From Kroppenstedtia guangzhouensis (lineage in GTDB: Bacteria > Bacillota > Bacilli > Thermoactinomycetales > DSM-45169): a stretch of 64,000 nucleotides of DNA. Positions 1-7,139 of this stretch are shown here, piece after piece. Numbering within the stretch: position 1 is the stretch's first letter; every line of letters starts with the position of its first letter. The translations under genes were made by a program, and so were the position numbers. The notes beneath the pieces were generated by a model. That model did not search any database and was not told where the DNA came from. It worked only from the letters and a program-made list of their open reading frames with translations. Location: NCBI RefSeq assembly GCF_014637345.1, contig NZ_BMEX01000007.1, forward strand, positions 1 to 64,000. Reading direction: 5' to 3'.

Positions 1-48
1 GGTAACACGTTCAGCTGACGGATACGAATCGGTCGAGGACTTCTCCTG
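1..48 (+). rRNA. 23S rRNA, 3' end (partial)
   Basis: The first bases match the conserved 3' terminus of bacterial 23S rRNA: the GCTGACGGATACGAATCG segment followed by GTCGAGGACTT. The rest of the gene lies upstream of the window and the exact 3' end is approximate. No 5S rRNA could be recognised between this end and the tRNA cluster; the 80-odd bases that follow look like ordinary rRNA spacer. Confidence 0.85.
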
Positions 49-131
49 AGTTGCTTCTGAGGTTGGCTCAGTGTTCTGTATCCGGTTTTCAGGGTCGCAT
101 CCCTGGGCAACCCATATGGGAAAAATTCCTC

Positions 132-160
132 TTGATATTCGAAGAGAAACGTTATATAAT
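132..160 (+). promoter_or_regulatory. sigma-A promoter of the tRNA cluster
   Basis: TTGATA (132-137) and a perfect TATAAT (155-160) are separated by 17 bp. Transcription would start near 167, about 30 bases before the first tRNA. It can feed all nine tRNA genes down to the terminator at 973-1000. Confidence 0.8.
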
Positions 161-195
161 ATGATTTGTCCGTTGAAAAATGGATTCGATCATGA

Positions 196-270
196 TCCTC
201 AGTAGCTCAATGGTAGAGCGCCCGGCTGTTAACCGGTAGGTTGCAGGTTCGAGTCCTGCCTGAGGAGCCA
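196..270 (+). tRNA. tRNA-Asn (GTT)
   Basis: A cloverleaf of 75 nt with anticodon GTT in a CTGTTAA loop, a TTCGAGT T-loop and encoded CCA. It is the first gene of the nine-tRNA cluster. Confidence 0.95.
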
Positions 271-272
271 AT

Positions 273-348
273 GCTCCCATAGCTCAGTTGGTAGAGCGCT
301 TCCATGGTAAGGAAGAGGTCACCAGTTCGAGCCTGGTTGGGAGCTCCA
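273..348 (+). tRNA. tRNA-Thr (GGT)
   Basis: A cloverleaf of 76 nt with acceptor GCTCCCA/TGGGAGC, anticodon stem CTTCC/GGAAG enclosing ATGGTAA (anticodon GGT), and encoded CCA. Confidence 0.95.
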
Positions 349-352
349 TCAT

Positions 353-428
353 GGCCCGTTGGTGAAGCGGTTAACACACCAGCCTTTCACGCTGGCATAC
401 AGGGGTTCGAATCCCCTACGGGTCACCA
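353..428 (+). tRNA. tRNA-Glu (TTC)
   Basis: A cloverleaf of 76 nt with acceptor GGCCCGT/ACGGGTC, anticodon loop CTTTCAC (anticodon TTC) and encoded CCA. Confidence 0.95.
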
Positions 429-432
429 GTTC

Positions 433-508
433 GGACGGTTAGCTCAGCTGGGAGAGCACCTGCCTTACAAGCAGGGGGTCGCAGGTTCGAGCCCTGCACC
501 GTCCACCA
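433..508 (+). tRNA. tRNA-Val (TAC)
   Basis: A cloverleaf of 76 nt with acceptor GGACGGT/ACCGTCC, anticodon loop CTTACAA (anticodon TAC) and encoded CCA. Confidence 0.95.
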
Positions 509-527
509 CCCAAGAAGGTGGCTTCAC

Positions 528-612
528 GGAGGGGTAGCGAAGTGGCCAAACGCAGCAGACTGTAAATCTGCCGGCTTTGCCTTCGTAGGTTCGAATCCTA
601 CCCCCTCCACCA
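528..612 (+). tRNA. tRNA-Tyr (GTA)
   Basis: A class II tRNA of 85 nt with a long variable arm, anticodon stem GCAGA/TCTGC enclosing CTGTAAA (anticodon GTA), and encoded CCA. Confidence 0.95.
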
Positions 613-617
613 TCCAT

Positions 618-692
618 TGGGGCGTAGCCAAGCGGTAAGGCAACGGACTTTGACTCCGTGATGCGTAGGTTCGATCCCTACCGCCCCAGCCA
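618..692 (+). tRNA. tRNA-Gln (TTG)
   Basis: A 75-nt gene with acceptor TGGGGCG/CGCCCCA, anticodon loop CTTTGAC (anticodon TTG), discriminator G and encoded CCA. Confidence 0.95.
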
Positions 693-695
693 TGC

Positions 696-771
696 GACCC
701 ATTAGCTCAGTCGGCAGAGCACCTGACTTTTAATCAGGGTGTCCCAGGTTCGAATCCTGGATGGGTCACCA
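696..771 (+). tRNA. tRNA-Lys (TTT)
   Basis: A 76-nt gene with acceptor GACCCAT/ATGGGTC, anticodon loop CTTTTAA (anticodon TTT) and encoded CCA. A small inverted repeat (ATCCCT...AGGGAT, about 779-801) separates it from the second lysine tRNA and may be a processing signal. Confidence 0.95.
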
Positions 772-802
772 CTCCCACTATCCCTTATATTTTAATAGGG
801 AT

Positions 803-878
803 GGGTCGTTAGCTCAGTTGGCAGAGCACCTGACTCTTAATCAGGATGTCGCAGGTTCGAGACCTGCACGACCCACCA
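803..878 (+). tRNA. tRNA-Lys (CTT)
   Basis: A 76-nt gene with acceptor GGGTCGT/ACGACCC and the loop CTCTTAA, giving anticodon CTT. Much of the D and anticodon arms match the preceding tRNA-Lys(TTT), but the acceptor and T stems differ. CCA is encoded. Confidence 0.93.
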
Positions 879-892
879 AATACATATATTGT

Positions 893-967
893 GCGGAAGT
901 GGCTCAGGGGTAGAGCATCGCCTTGCCAAGGCGAGGGTCGCGGGTTCGAATCCCGTCTTCCGCTCCA
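893..967 (+). tRNA. tRNA-Gly (GCC)
   Basis: A 75-nt gene with acceptor GCGGAAG/CTTCCGC, loop TTGCCAA (anticodon GCC) and encoded CCA. It is the last gene of the cluster, directly before a terminator. Confidence 0.95.
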
Positions 968-972
968 AACAG

Positions 973-1000
973 ACACCTGTCGAACTCGACAGGTGTTTTT
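973..1000 (+). terminator. Rho-independent terminator of the tRNA cluster
   Basis: A perfect 10-bp stem, ACACCTGTCG/CGACAGGTGT with loop AACT, is followed by T residues. The next 290 bases, up to rocF at 1289, are AT-rich; no gene is visible there and no convincing promoter could be fixed. Confidence 0.9.
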
Positions 1001-1288
1001 GTAGTATTACAACATCGTTTCTATTGGACTGCATATGGATTCATTTAAAAAAAGTTACTTTGACTAACGGTTTTTGAAACCCCCATAAATCAACCTTGTC
1101 AACAGTTCCCAAATTGACGATTATCCCTAAAATACAGCTTTATACTCACTTTTACATTTAAATAATCATTTTTACTCAATATCATGTATAAATAAGGGTT
1201 TTACTGCAAATAAAAGGTCAGACCCGTATCGATATGATAAAATAAAATTAAAGGAAGAACAGACACTGAAGAGAAGGGGGTCTTTCAC

Positions 1289-2191
1289 ATGCACAACAAA
1301 AAGATCACGATCGTGGGTGTACCGATGGATCTGGGGGCTGACCGCAGGGGGGTCGACATGGGTCCCAGTGCCATCCGGTATGCTTCCTTAAAAGAAAAGC
1401 TGACCGGACTGGGATACGATGTGAAAGACAATGGGAATTTGTCGGTTCCTACTCCTGAATCATATGATGTGGGTTCATCCCAACTGAAATATTTGCGAGA
1501 AATCGCCCAGGTGTCCGAAGAATTGGCTGTCACCTTGGATAATGTGATTCAAAAGGGACGGTTCCCTTTGGTTTTGGGAGGAGACCACAGTATTGCCATC
1601 GGTACCATTGCCGGCGTGGCCAAGCACTACAAGCGGCTTGGAGTCATCTGGTTTGACGCACATGGTGACCTGAACACGGCTGACACCAGTCCCTCGGGAA
1701 ACATCCACGGGATGCCTTTGGCTGCCAGCTTGGGAATGGGACACCCCGACCTCGTGAACATCGGTGGCTTTTCCCCCAAGATTTGTCCGGAGAATGTGGT
1801 GGTGATCGGAGCCCGTGATCTCGATGAAGGGGAACGGGTGTTGATCCGTGAGCAGGGGATCAAAGTCTTTACCATGCATGACATCGACCGATTGGGTATG
1901 GGAGCTGTGATGGAAGAGGCTCTGCGCATCGTCAACGATGGTACCGACGGCGTGCATCTGAGTCTGGACTTGGACGGGCTGGATCCCCATGATGCACCGG
2001 GGGTGGGAACCCCCGTTGTCGGTGGAATCACCTACCGTGAGGGACACCTGGCTATGGAAATGCTGGCAGCTGCCGATGTTCTCACATCGGCTGAGTTTGT
2101 GGAGGTCAACCCGATTCTGGATCATGGCAATCGTACCGCTAAGGCGGCTGTCGCTCTGATCGGTTCTGTATTTGGTGAAAAGGTGCTTTGA
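1289..2191 (+). CDS. rocF: arginase
   Basis: A 300-residue arginase that hydrolyses L-arginine to ornithine and urea in the cytosol. The ureohydrolase manganese ligands are present in order: GGDHSIAIG near residue 95, WFDAHGDLN near 120 and SLDLDGLDPHDAPGVGTP near 225-240; the GNIHGMPLA loop is also present. Length and sequence match Bacillus RocF closely along the whole protein. The ATG follows a GGGGG-containing ribosome binding site by 7 bases. Arginase next to sigW-cdaA-cdaR-glmM-glmS is an arrangement known from other Bacillales. The gene has its own terminator, so it is probably a separate unit. Confidence 0.95.
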   Translation: MHNKKITIVGVPMDLGADRRGVDMGPSAIRYASLKEKLTGLGYDVKDNGNLSVPTPESYDVGSSQLKYLREIAQVSEELAVTLDNVIQKGRFPLVLGGDHSIAIGTIAGVAKHYKRLGVIWFDAHGDLNTADTSPSGNIHGMPLAASLGMGHPDLVNIGGFSPKICPENVVVIGARDLDEGERVLIREQGIKVFTMHDIDRLGMGAVMEEALRIVNDGTDGVHLSLDLDGLDPHDAPGVGTPVVGGITYREGHLAMEMLAAADVLTSAEFVEVNPILDHGNRTAKAAVALIGSVFGEKVL

Positions 2192-2203
2192 AAACAGGGA
2201 GAG

Positions 2204-2235
2204 GTTCCCGGCTCAACAAGAGTCGGGAACTTTTT
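2204..2235 (+). terminator. terminator after rocF
   Basis: An 11-bp stem, GTTCCCGGCTC/GAGTCGGGAAC with one G-U pair and loop AACAA, is followed by TTTTT. Confidence 0.9.
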
Positions 2236-2524
2236 GTGGATAAGACCCTTCAGATAGAAAAGAACTATACAATTAAGCCTACTATCCTAATCTATTCGAT
2301 TTATTTTGCATTGAAAACCGGTTAAATGTGTTGAAACAAGTGGAATTTGTGGGATCAATCCATTACTATAATGATTGGAAAAAGAAACAATTTCATTCAC
2401 ATCCGGAAGGATGAGACGGATCTTTGCGGACAGGTGGCAAGGAATGATTTGATCAGAAAGCTTTTTGTGAAAAGATGGCTGTCAAACTTGGTCGATGCAT
2501 CACTGGAAAAGGCGGGGAACAGTC

Positions 2525-3100
2525 ATGGCGAATACCCAAAGAGACGAAAAAGAATGGATCGCCCTTGCACAGTCCGGAGATAAAAACGCCTTTGTCCAAC
2601 TGATCCGGCCTTATGAAGATTCTCTTTATATGTTGGCCTATGGAAAGCTGAAGCACCCTCAGGAGGCGGAGGATATCGTTCAGGAAACCTTACTGCGTGT
2701 CTATATCCATCTGAACCGATTCAACTGCCAGAATCGATTTTCCTCCTGGATCTACCGGATTGCGTGCAATCTTTGTATTGACAGGATTCGAAAGAAAAAG
2801 GCCGATTTTTATTTGGATGCCCCTTTGGAGCAGGGAAAAGAAACCTGTCTGTACCAATATATCCCTGCAAGCGACAAATCCCCGGAGGAACTCTTTTTTG
2901 ACGGGGAGCGACGTCGGGAAGTCCGACAGGCCATGCATGAGCTGCCCAGCCATTATCAGTCGGTCATGTTTATGAGGTATATGAAAGAAATGCCCCTGGC
3001 GGAGATTGGAGAAGCATTATCTGTACCCGTCACCACTGTTAAAACCAGAGTTCACCGTGGGAGAAAAGCCCTCGTGAGACGGCTGGCGCCCACTCATTGA
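2525..3100 (+). CDS. sigW: ECF RNA polymerase sigma factor, SigW type
   Basis: A 191-residue ECF sigma factor. Region 2 is at about residues 20-90 (HPQEAEDIVQETLLRVYIHLNRF, shown in part) and region 4 at about 130-185 (EIGEALSVPVTTVKTRVHRGR). The linker motif DRIRKKKADFYLDA is close to Bacillus SigW, and the position between rocF and cdaA is the sigW position. The start at 2525 is preferred to an upstream in-frame ATG at 2495 because GGCGGGG lies 8 bases before it. In Bacillus, SigW answers envelope stress from antimicrobials and detergents. The partner rsiW (membrane anti-sigma) that normally follows is missing: a terminator and then cdaA come next. A TATAAT (2367-2372) lies upstream with a poor -35. 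A TGAAAC (2332-2337) without a CGTA partner makes autoregulation unproven. Confidence 0.85.
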   Translation: MANTQRDEKEWIALAQSGDKNAFVQLIRPYEDSLYMLAYGKLKHPQEAEDIVQETLLRVYIHLNRFNCQNRFSSWIYRIACNLCIDRIRKKKADFYLDAPLEQGKETCLYQYIPASDKSPEELFFDGERRREVRQAMHELPSHYQSVMFMRYMKEMPLAEIGEALSVPVTTVKTRVHRGRKALVRRLAPTH

Positions 3101-3118
3101 TTCTGTTGGATCCACAGT

Positions 3119-3153
3119 CCTGGGAGTCTCTTTCCCGGGGCATTTCTTTTTTT
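3119..3153 (+). terminator. terminator between sigW and cdaA
   Basis: A 7-bp stem, CCTGGGA/TCCCGGG with a 7-nt loop, is followed by a T-rich run (3143-3153). It suggests that sigW is at least partly uncoupled from the cdaA operon. Confidence 0.65.
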
Positions 3154-3243
3154 GGATTCTTACCGCATAATGAAGGGAAGAGGAGGATTTCGCCCAAATG
3201 GCTGGTGGCATACTATGGACTGTTGGGGTTGTGGAGGGGACCG

Positions 3244-4068
3244 ATGAGCATACTTGTGAGCATACTGGATGGGATCACCCAATATGTTAATGTGATTGTT
3301 GATATATTAATCGTTTCCTATATTATTTATAAGTTGTTGATGCTGGTCAGAGGAACCCGGGCCGTTCAATTGCTGAAAGGGATTTCCGTTGTCCTCGCGG
3401 TCTGGATGTTGTCCAGTCTGTTCCAGCTGTCCACGCTTCAGTGGTTGATGGAAAATCTGTTCTCCTGGGGAATTATTGTGGTGATTATCATTTTTCAACC
3501 TGAACTCCGTCGGGCCTTGGAACAACTTGGACGCGGACGCTTTTTCAGTCGGAGTGCAGGTGAAGATGAGCAGATGATCACCCGGATCGTGGGAGATATG
3601 GTGAAAGCGGTCTCCTATCTCGCCAAACGGCGGATCGGTGCTTTGATTGTGGTCGAAAGACGGACCGGTCTCTCAGATTACGTGGAATCGGGGATTCGAT
3701 TAGATGCCGATCTGAATTCAGAAATCCTTTCCAATATCTTCACACCGAAAGCCCCCCTTCATGATGGTGCAGTGATTATTCGGCGGGATCGCATAGCAGC
3801 GGCTGGCTGTTATTTGCCCTTGTCGGAAAATCCCTTCATCAGCAATGAACTGGGCACCCGGCACCGTGCCGGGATGGGGATCAGTGAGTTGACAGATGCC
3901 GTCACCATTATCGTCTCAGAGGAGACGGGGCAGATCTCCTTGGCGATTCAGGGACAATTGGAGCGAGGACTTTCTGAAGAAGAGATGATCTCCCGTCTGT
4001 ACGAGGAGTTGAAACCCTCCGGTCGGCAGACGTCCTTCTGGAACCGGAAGGGGGAGAAGGATGGATAA
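3244..4068 (+). CDS. cdaA: diadenylate cyclase CdaA
   Basis: A 274-residue membrane-bound diadenylate cyclase that makes c-di-AMP from two ATP. Three hydrophobic segments occupy about residues 10-85. The DAC domain follows, with the two signature motifs DGA (residues 174-176) and RHR (206-208). Length equals that of Bacillus CdaA (273). An in-frame upstream start exists at 3097, but the ATG at 3244 has GGAGGGG five bases before it and gives the family N-terminus. It overlaps cdaR by 8 bases and heads the cdaA-cdaR-glmM operon. In Bacillus, CdaR and GlmM bind and modulate CdaA. Confidence 0.95.
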   Translation: MSILVSILDGITQYVNVIVDILIVSYIIYKLLMLVRGTRAVQLLKGISVVLAVWMLSSLFQLSTLQWLMENLFSWGIIVVIIIFQPELRRALEQLGRGRFFSRSAGEDEQMITRIVGDMVKAVSYLAKRRIGALIVVERRTGLSDYVESGIRLDADLNSEILSNIFTPKAPLHDGAVIIRRDRIAAAGCYLPLSENPFISNELGTRHRAGMGISELTDAVTIIVSEETGQISLAIQGQLERGLSEEEMISRLYEELKPSGRQTSFWNRKGEKDG

Positions 4069-5257
4069 ATGGCTTCAGAACAACAATGTGATCAAATTGA
4101 TTGCCTTTTTATTGGCCATCATGCTATGGTTGATTGTCAACGATGAGGGCAATCTCTTTCGAAGTAGGCAAGCCGACAATATTGTCACCAATGTGCCCTT
4201 GACGGTTCGATATGATGAAGACCGGTTTGCGATCCGCAAAATGCCCGATTCAGTGGATCTTTATCTTCGCGGGCATATCCCCTCCATGAAGAGGGTCACT
4301 CCCTCCCGCTTTGAAGCTTATGTCGACCTTCACAACCAAGGAGAAGGAACCCACCGGGATATTCCGGTGAAGGTGAAAGGGGTCCCCGGCGGGGTGGAGG
4401 CGGAGGTTCGTCCCCGGACGGTGGAGGTCACCCTGGAGTCCAAACAAAGCCGGGTGATGCCTGTGGAGGTGGAAGTGATCGGAAATCCCAAGCCAGGTTA
4501 CAAAGTGGGGAAACCTGTTGTAAAGCCGGAACGGGTGGAGGTGAGGGGGATTCGGTCTGACCTGGAAAAGGTTCGGAGGGTCAAAGCGATGATCAATACC
4601 GAAGCCGCCACAGAAACGATCTCCAGATCCGTATCGTTACAAGTATACGGGGAGGATGGTGAATTCAGTGGGGTCGAAGTCAGCCCGCGGGAAGTGAATG
4701 TGGAGATCCCGGTGGCCAGTCCCAACCGAAAACTCCCCTTGGCTTTGGAATATTCTGGTGCTCCCCCCAAAGGAATGGCAGTCGAAAGCGTCAAGGCGGA
4801 ACCGGATATGGTTACGGTGTACGGCAGCAAAGATTATCTTACCGGTCTGAAAACATATCCGGGACCGGTGTTGGATCTGTCGGCTATGAACCGGGATCGG
4901 ACCGTTGAGATGGAAATCCCTGTCGGTGGTGGAGCCGTCAAAGTGGAACCTGAGCAGATCACGCTGGATGTCAAAGTGGTCAAGGGAAAAGAAAAGACCC
5001 TTCGGAATATCCCGGTAAAAATCAGGGGAGCCAAGGGGGAAATGCAAGTGGAGATAGTGGGTTCAAACCGGATTGAACTTACGTTGTTCGGTGCGCCCTC
5101 CAGGCTGAAGGGGCTGAAAGCAGGAGATCTGAAAGCCTATGGTACTCTCTCTGTGCAAACCCCGGGAGAATACCAGGTCCCTGTAAAAGTCGAAACGCCG
5201 GATTTCATCCAGATGGCGGACGGCCAATCTCCAATGGTGACAGTGCGGATTGAATAG
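4061..5257 (+). CDS. cdaR: YbbR-domain protein CdaR, CdaA regulator
   Basis: A 398-residue protein anchored by one N-terminal membrane helix (about residues 10-26, LIAFLLAIMLWLIV) and exposed outside the cell. It carries successive YbbR repeats of about 80 residues, each with the pattern of a short variable strand followed by VTPSRFEAYVDL- or VEVRGIRSDLEKV-like segments. CdaR binds CdaA and tunes c-di-AMP synthesis. It overlaps cdaA by 8 bases and glmM starts 28 bases downstream, so the three genes are co-transcribed. Confidence 0.93.
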   Translation: MDKWLQNNNVIKLIAFLLAIMLWLIVNDEGNLFRSRQADNIVTNVPLTVRYDEDRFAIRKMPDSVDLYLRGHIPSMKRVTPSRFEAYVDLHNQGEGTHRDIPVKVKGVPGGVEAEVRPRTVEVTLESKQSRVMPVEVEVIGNPKPGYKVGKPVVKPERVEVRGIRSDLEKVRRVKAMINTEAATETISRSVSLQVYGEDGEFSGVEVSPREVNVEIPVASPNRKLPLALEYSGAPPKGMAVESVKAEPDMVTVYGSKDYLTGLKTYPGPVLDLSAMNRDRTVEMEIPVGGGAVKVEPEQITLDVKVVKGKEKTLRNIPVKIRGAKGEMQVEIVGSNRIELTLFGAPSRLKGLKAGDLKAYGTLSVQTPGEYQVPVKVETPDFIQMADGQSPMVTVRIE

Positions 5258-5285
5258 AGAAGGATGGAGCATGAGGAGGAGAAAC

Positions 5286-6638
5286 ATGGGAAATTACTTT
5301 GGTACCGATGGCATCAGAGGAGTAGCCAACCGGGAGCTCACCCCCGAACTGGCTTATCGATTGGGTCGTGCCGGTGCCTATGTGCTGACACAGCAACGCA
5401 ATCAACAAGGCGAAAAGCCCTTGGTGATAGTGGGACGGGATACCCGTTTGTCCGGAGAAATGCTGGAGTCGGCATTGGTTGCCGGGATGCTTTCCATTGG
5501 AGTCGATGTGGCCCGTCTGGGAGTGATCACCACACCGGGTGTCGCTTGGCTAACCAAGGAGCTGAAAGCCAGCGCTGGAGTGATGATCTCTGCTTCCCAT
5601 AATCCCTTTGAGGATAACGGAATCAAATTTTTCGGCTACGATGGTTTTAAACTCTTTGATTCTCTGGAAGAGGAGATCGAAGCCTTGCTGGATGCCGAAG
5701 AGGACCAGTTGCCCCGGCCCGTGGGAGAACAAATCGGCCGGGTGGAAGATCGTGAGGATGCATATCAACTCTATATTCAACATCTGCAGTCTACCATCCA
5801 GACCGATCTCTGCGGGATGGATATCGTGGTCGATTGTTCCAATGGGGCCGCCTCCCGACTAGCCCCCATGCTCCTCCGCGATCTGGGAGCCGATGTGACT
5901 GCCATGTGTGCGGACCCTGATGGTGTGAACATCAATGTGGATTGCGGGTCCACCCATCCGGAAAGGTTACAGCAGGAAGTTTTGCATCGGAACGCACATC
6001 TGGGTCTTGCCTTTGACGGAGACGCCGACCGGCTGATTGCTGTGGATGAACAGGGAAAGTTGGTAGACGGGGATCAGATCCTTTGTATTTGTGCCGATTT
6101 TATGAAGGAACAGGGGGAGCTGAAGAAGGACACTCTCGTTACCACTGTCATGAGCAACATCGGTCTGTACAAAGCGATGGATTCCATGGGAATCCGGACA
6201 GAACAAACCCAAGTGGGCGACCGCTATGTGATGGAAAAAATGCGCCAAGGCGGCTTTAATCTCGGTGGAGAGCAATCCGGCCACATTATTTTCCTCGACC
6301 ATAATACGACCGGAGACGGGATGCTGACCGCTTTGCAATTGTTGCGGGTGGTCAAGGAGAAGGCAACCACTTTGAACCAGCTGGCCCAAACCATGATCCG
6401 ATATCCGCAAATTCTGGTGAATGTCCGGGTCAGGGAGAAAGAACATTGGGATCAGAATCAGGAGATCATGAGCAAGATCCAGGAAGTGGAACAAGCTCTC
6501 GGAAAAGATGGGCGCGTGCTCGTGCGCCCATCAGGAACAGAACCGCTGATTCGGGTGATGGCGGAAGGGCCGGACGAGGAACAGTTGGAATCATATGTAA
6601 ATGAGATTGCTGATGTGATCCGGACCCAGCTTTCCTGA
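5286..6638 (+). CDS. glmM: phosphoglucosamine mutase
   Basis: A 450-residue enzyme that converts glucosamine-6-phosphate to glucosamine-1-phosphate on the route to UDP-GlcNAc and peptidoglycan. All four phosphohexomutase signatures are visible: the substrate-loop start GTDGIRG near residue 6; the phosphoserine loop ISASHNP with Ser at about 104; the metal loop DGDADR near 240; and the phosphate-binding RPSGTEPLIRV near 410. The start at 5286 is preferred over the in-frame ATGs at 5250 and 5271, because AGGAGG precedes it and the protein then begins MGNYFGTDGIRG as in the family. Confidence 0.96.
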   Translation: MGNYFGTDGIRGVANRELTPELAYRLGRAGAYVLTQQRNQQGEKPLVIVGRDTRLSGEMLESALVAGMLSIGVDVARLGVITTPGVAWLTKELKASAGVMISASHNPFEDNGIKFFGYDGFKLFDSLEEEIEALLDAEEDQLPRPVGEQIGRVEDREDAYQLYIQHLQSTIQTDLCGMDIVVDCSNGAASRLAPMLLRDLGADVTAMCADPDGVNINVDCGSTHPERLQQEVLHRNAHLGLAFDGDADRLIAVDEQGKLVDGDQILCICADFMKEQGELKKDTLVTTVMSNIGLYKAMDSMGIRTEQTQVGDRYVMEKMRQGGFNLGGEQSGHIIFLDHNTTGDGMLTALQLLRVVKEKATTLNQLAQTMIRYPQILVNVRVREKEHWDQNQEIMSKIQEVEQALGKDGRVLVRPSGTEPLIRVMAEGPDEEQLESYVNEIADVIRTQLS

Positions 6639-6669
6639 AAGGGCCAAACCCAGGGAAAGAAAAGACAGA

Positions 6670-6708
6670 ATCATGAGCGGCCGGATTCGGTCGTTCATGA
6701 TTTCTTTA
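6670..6708 (+). terminator. terminator after glmM
   Basis: A 15-bp stem (ATCATGA plus inner GCGGCCG pairing with CGGTCGT plus TCATGAT, two G-U pairs, loop GATT) is followed by a T-rich run. It ends the cdaA-cdaR-glmM transcript and separates it from glmS. Confidence 0.85.
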
Positions 6709-6709
6709 C

Positions 6710-6738
6710 TTTACAAATGGGAGGTTCTCGCATAGCAT
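6710..6738 (+). promoter_or_regulatory. candidate promoter of the glmS ribozyme transcript
   Basis: TTTACA (6710-6715) and TAGCAT (6733-6738) are separated by 17 bp, just downstream of the glmM terminator and about 70 bases before the ribozyme. The -10 is imperfect. Confidence 0.45.
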
Positions 6739-6799
6739 AATAGTAGCTTTTTTGGGAGGTGGTGGCCGGAAAGGAACAGGGAGGATCAAGGATTCCAAA

Positions 6800-6962
6800 A
6801 GGTTGTGAAGCGCCAGGACTGTGGAAGAAAGAGCCGCAGTTGACGAGGTGGAGGGGAATCGAGGTTTCGGCGGATCCCTCCCGGCTTTTACACCGAAGCC
6901 GAGGAGCCGGAACACAAAAGGACGGGGTGACCTGTCCCACAAAAGTTCCGGTACGGTGTATT
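6800..6962 (+). ncRNA. glmS ribozyme-riboswitch
   Basis: The conserved core of the glmS ribozyme is present: AAGCGCCAGGACTG at the cleavage site, then CAGTTGACGAGG, then GAATCGAGGTTTCGGCGGAT with CCCTCCCGG. A 3' domain closes by CACCG/CGGTG pairing (end near 6960). Cleavage would fall between A6809 and G6810. Glucosamine-6-phosphate acts as the cofactor, so the product of GlmS triggers self-cleavage and decay of its own message. Boundaries are approximate. Confidence 0.93.
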
Positions 6963-7073
6963 ATCTCCACGGGAAGTAGAGATGGCAAGGCATCCACAAG
7001 AACAAACGCTGTGTTTGAAAAAAATACAAGACAAAACCGCTGCTTCCATGACAGCGGCAAAACCATGATGACA

Positions 7074-7114
7074 TGGGGCGCCGCTTTCCTTGAGGGAGCG
7101 GCAATGCCCCGTTG
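7074..7114 (+). promoter_or_regulatory. GC-rich hairpin in the glmS leader
   Basis: Between the ribozyme and the glmS start, GGGGC-GCCGCT pairs with AGCGGC-AAT-GCCCC to form a strong stem-loop without a T tract. It lies just upstream of the GGGGG ribosome binding site (7123-7127). It could shield the cleaved message or affect translation; the role is inference. Confidence 0.5.
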
Positions 7115-7139
7115 ATTCTCCAGGGGGTTGTAGAAACCA

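Noticed and set aside
2332-2360. SigW-type autoregulatory promoter (TGAAAC)
   Set aside because: No CGTA element follows at the required 16-17 bp, so it was not listed as a promoter.
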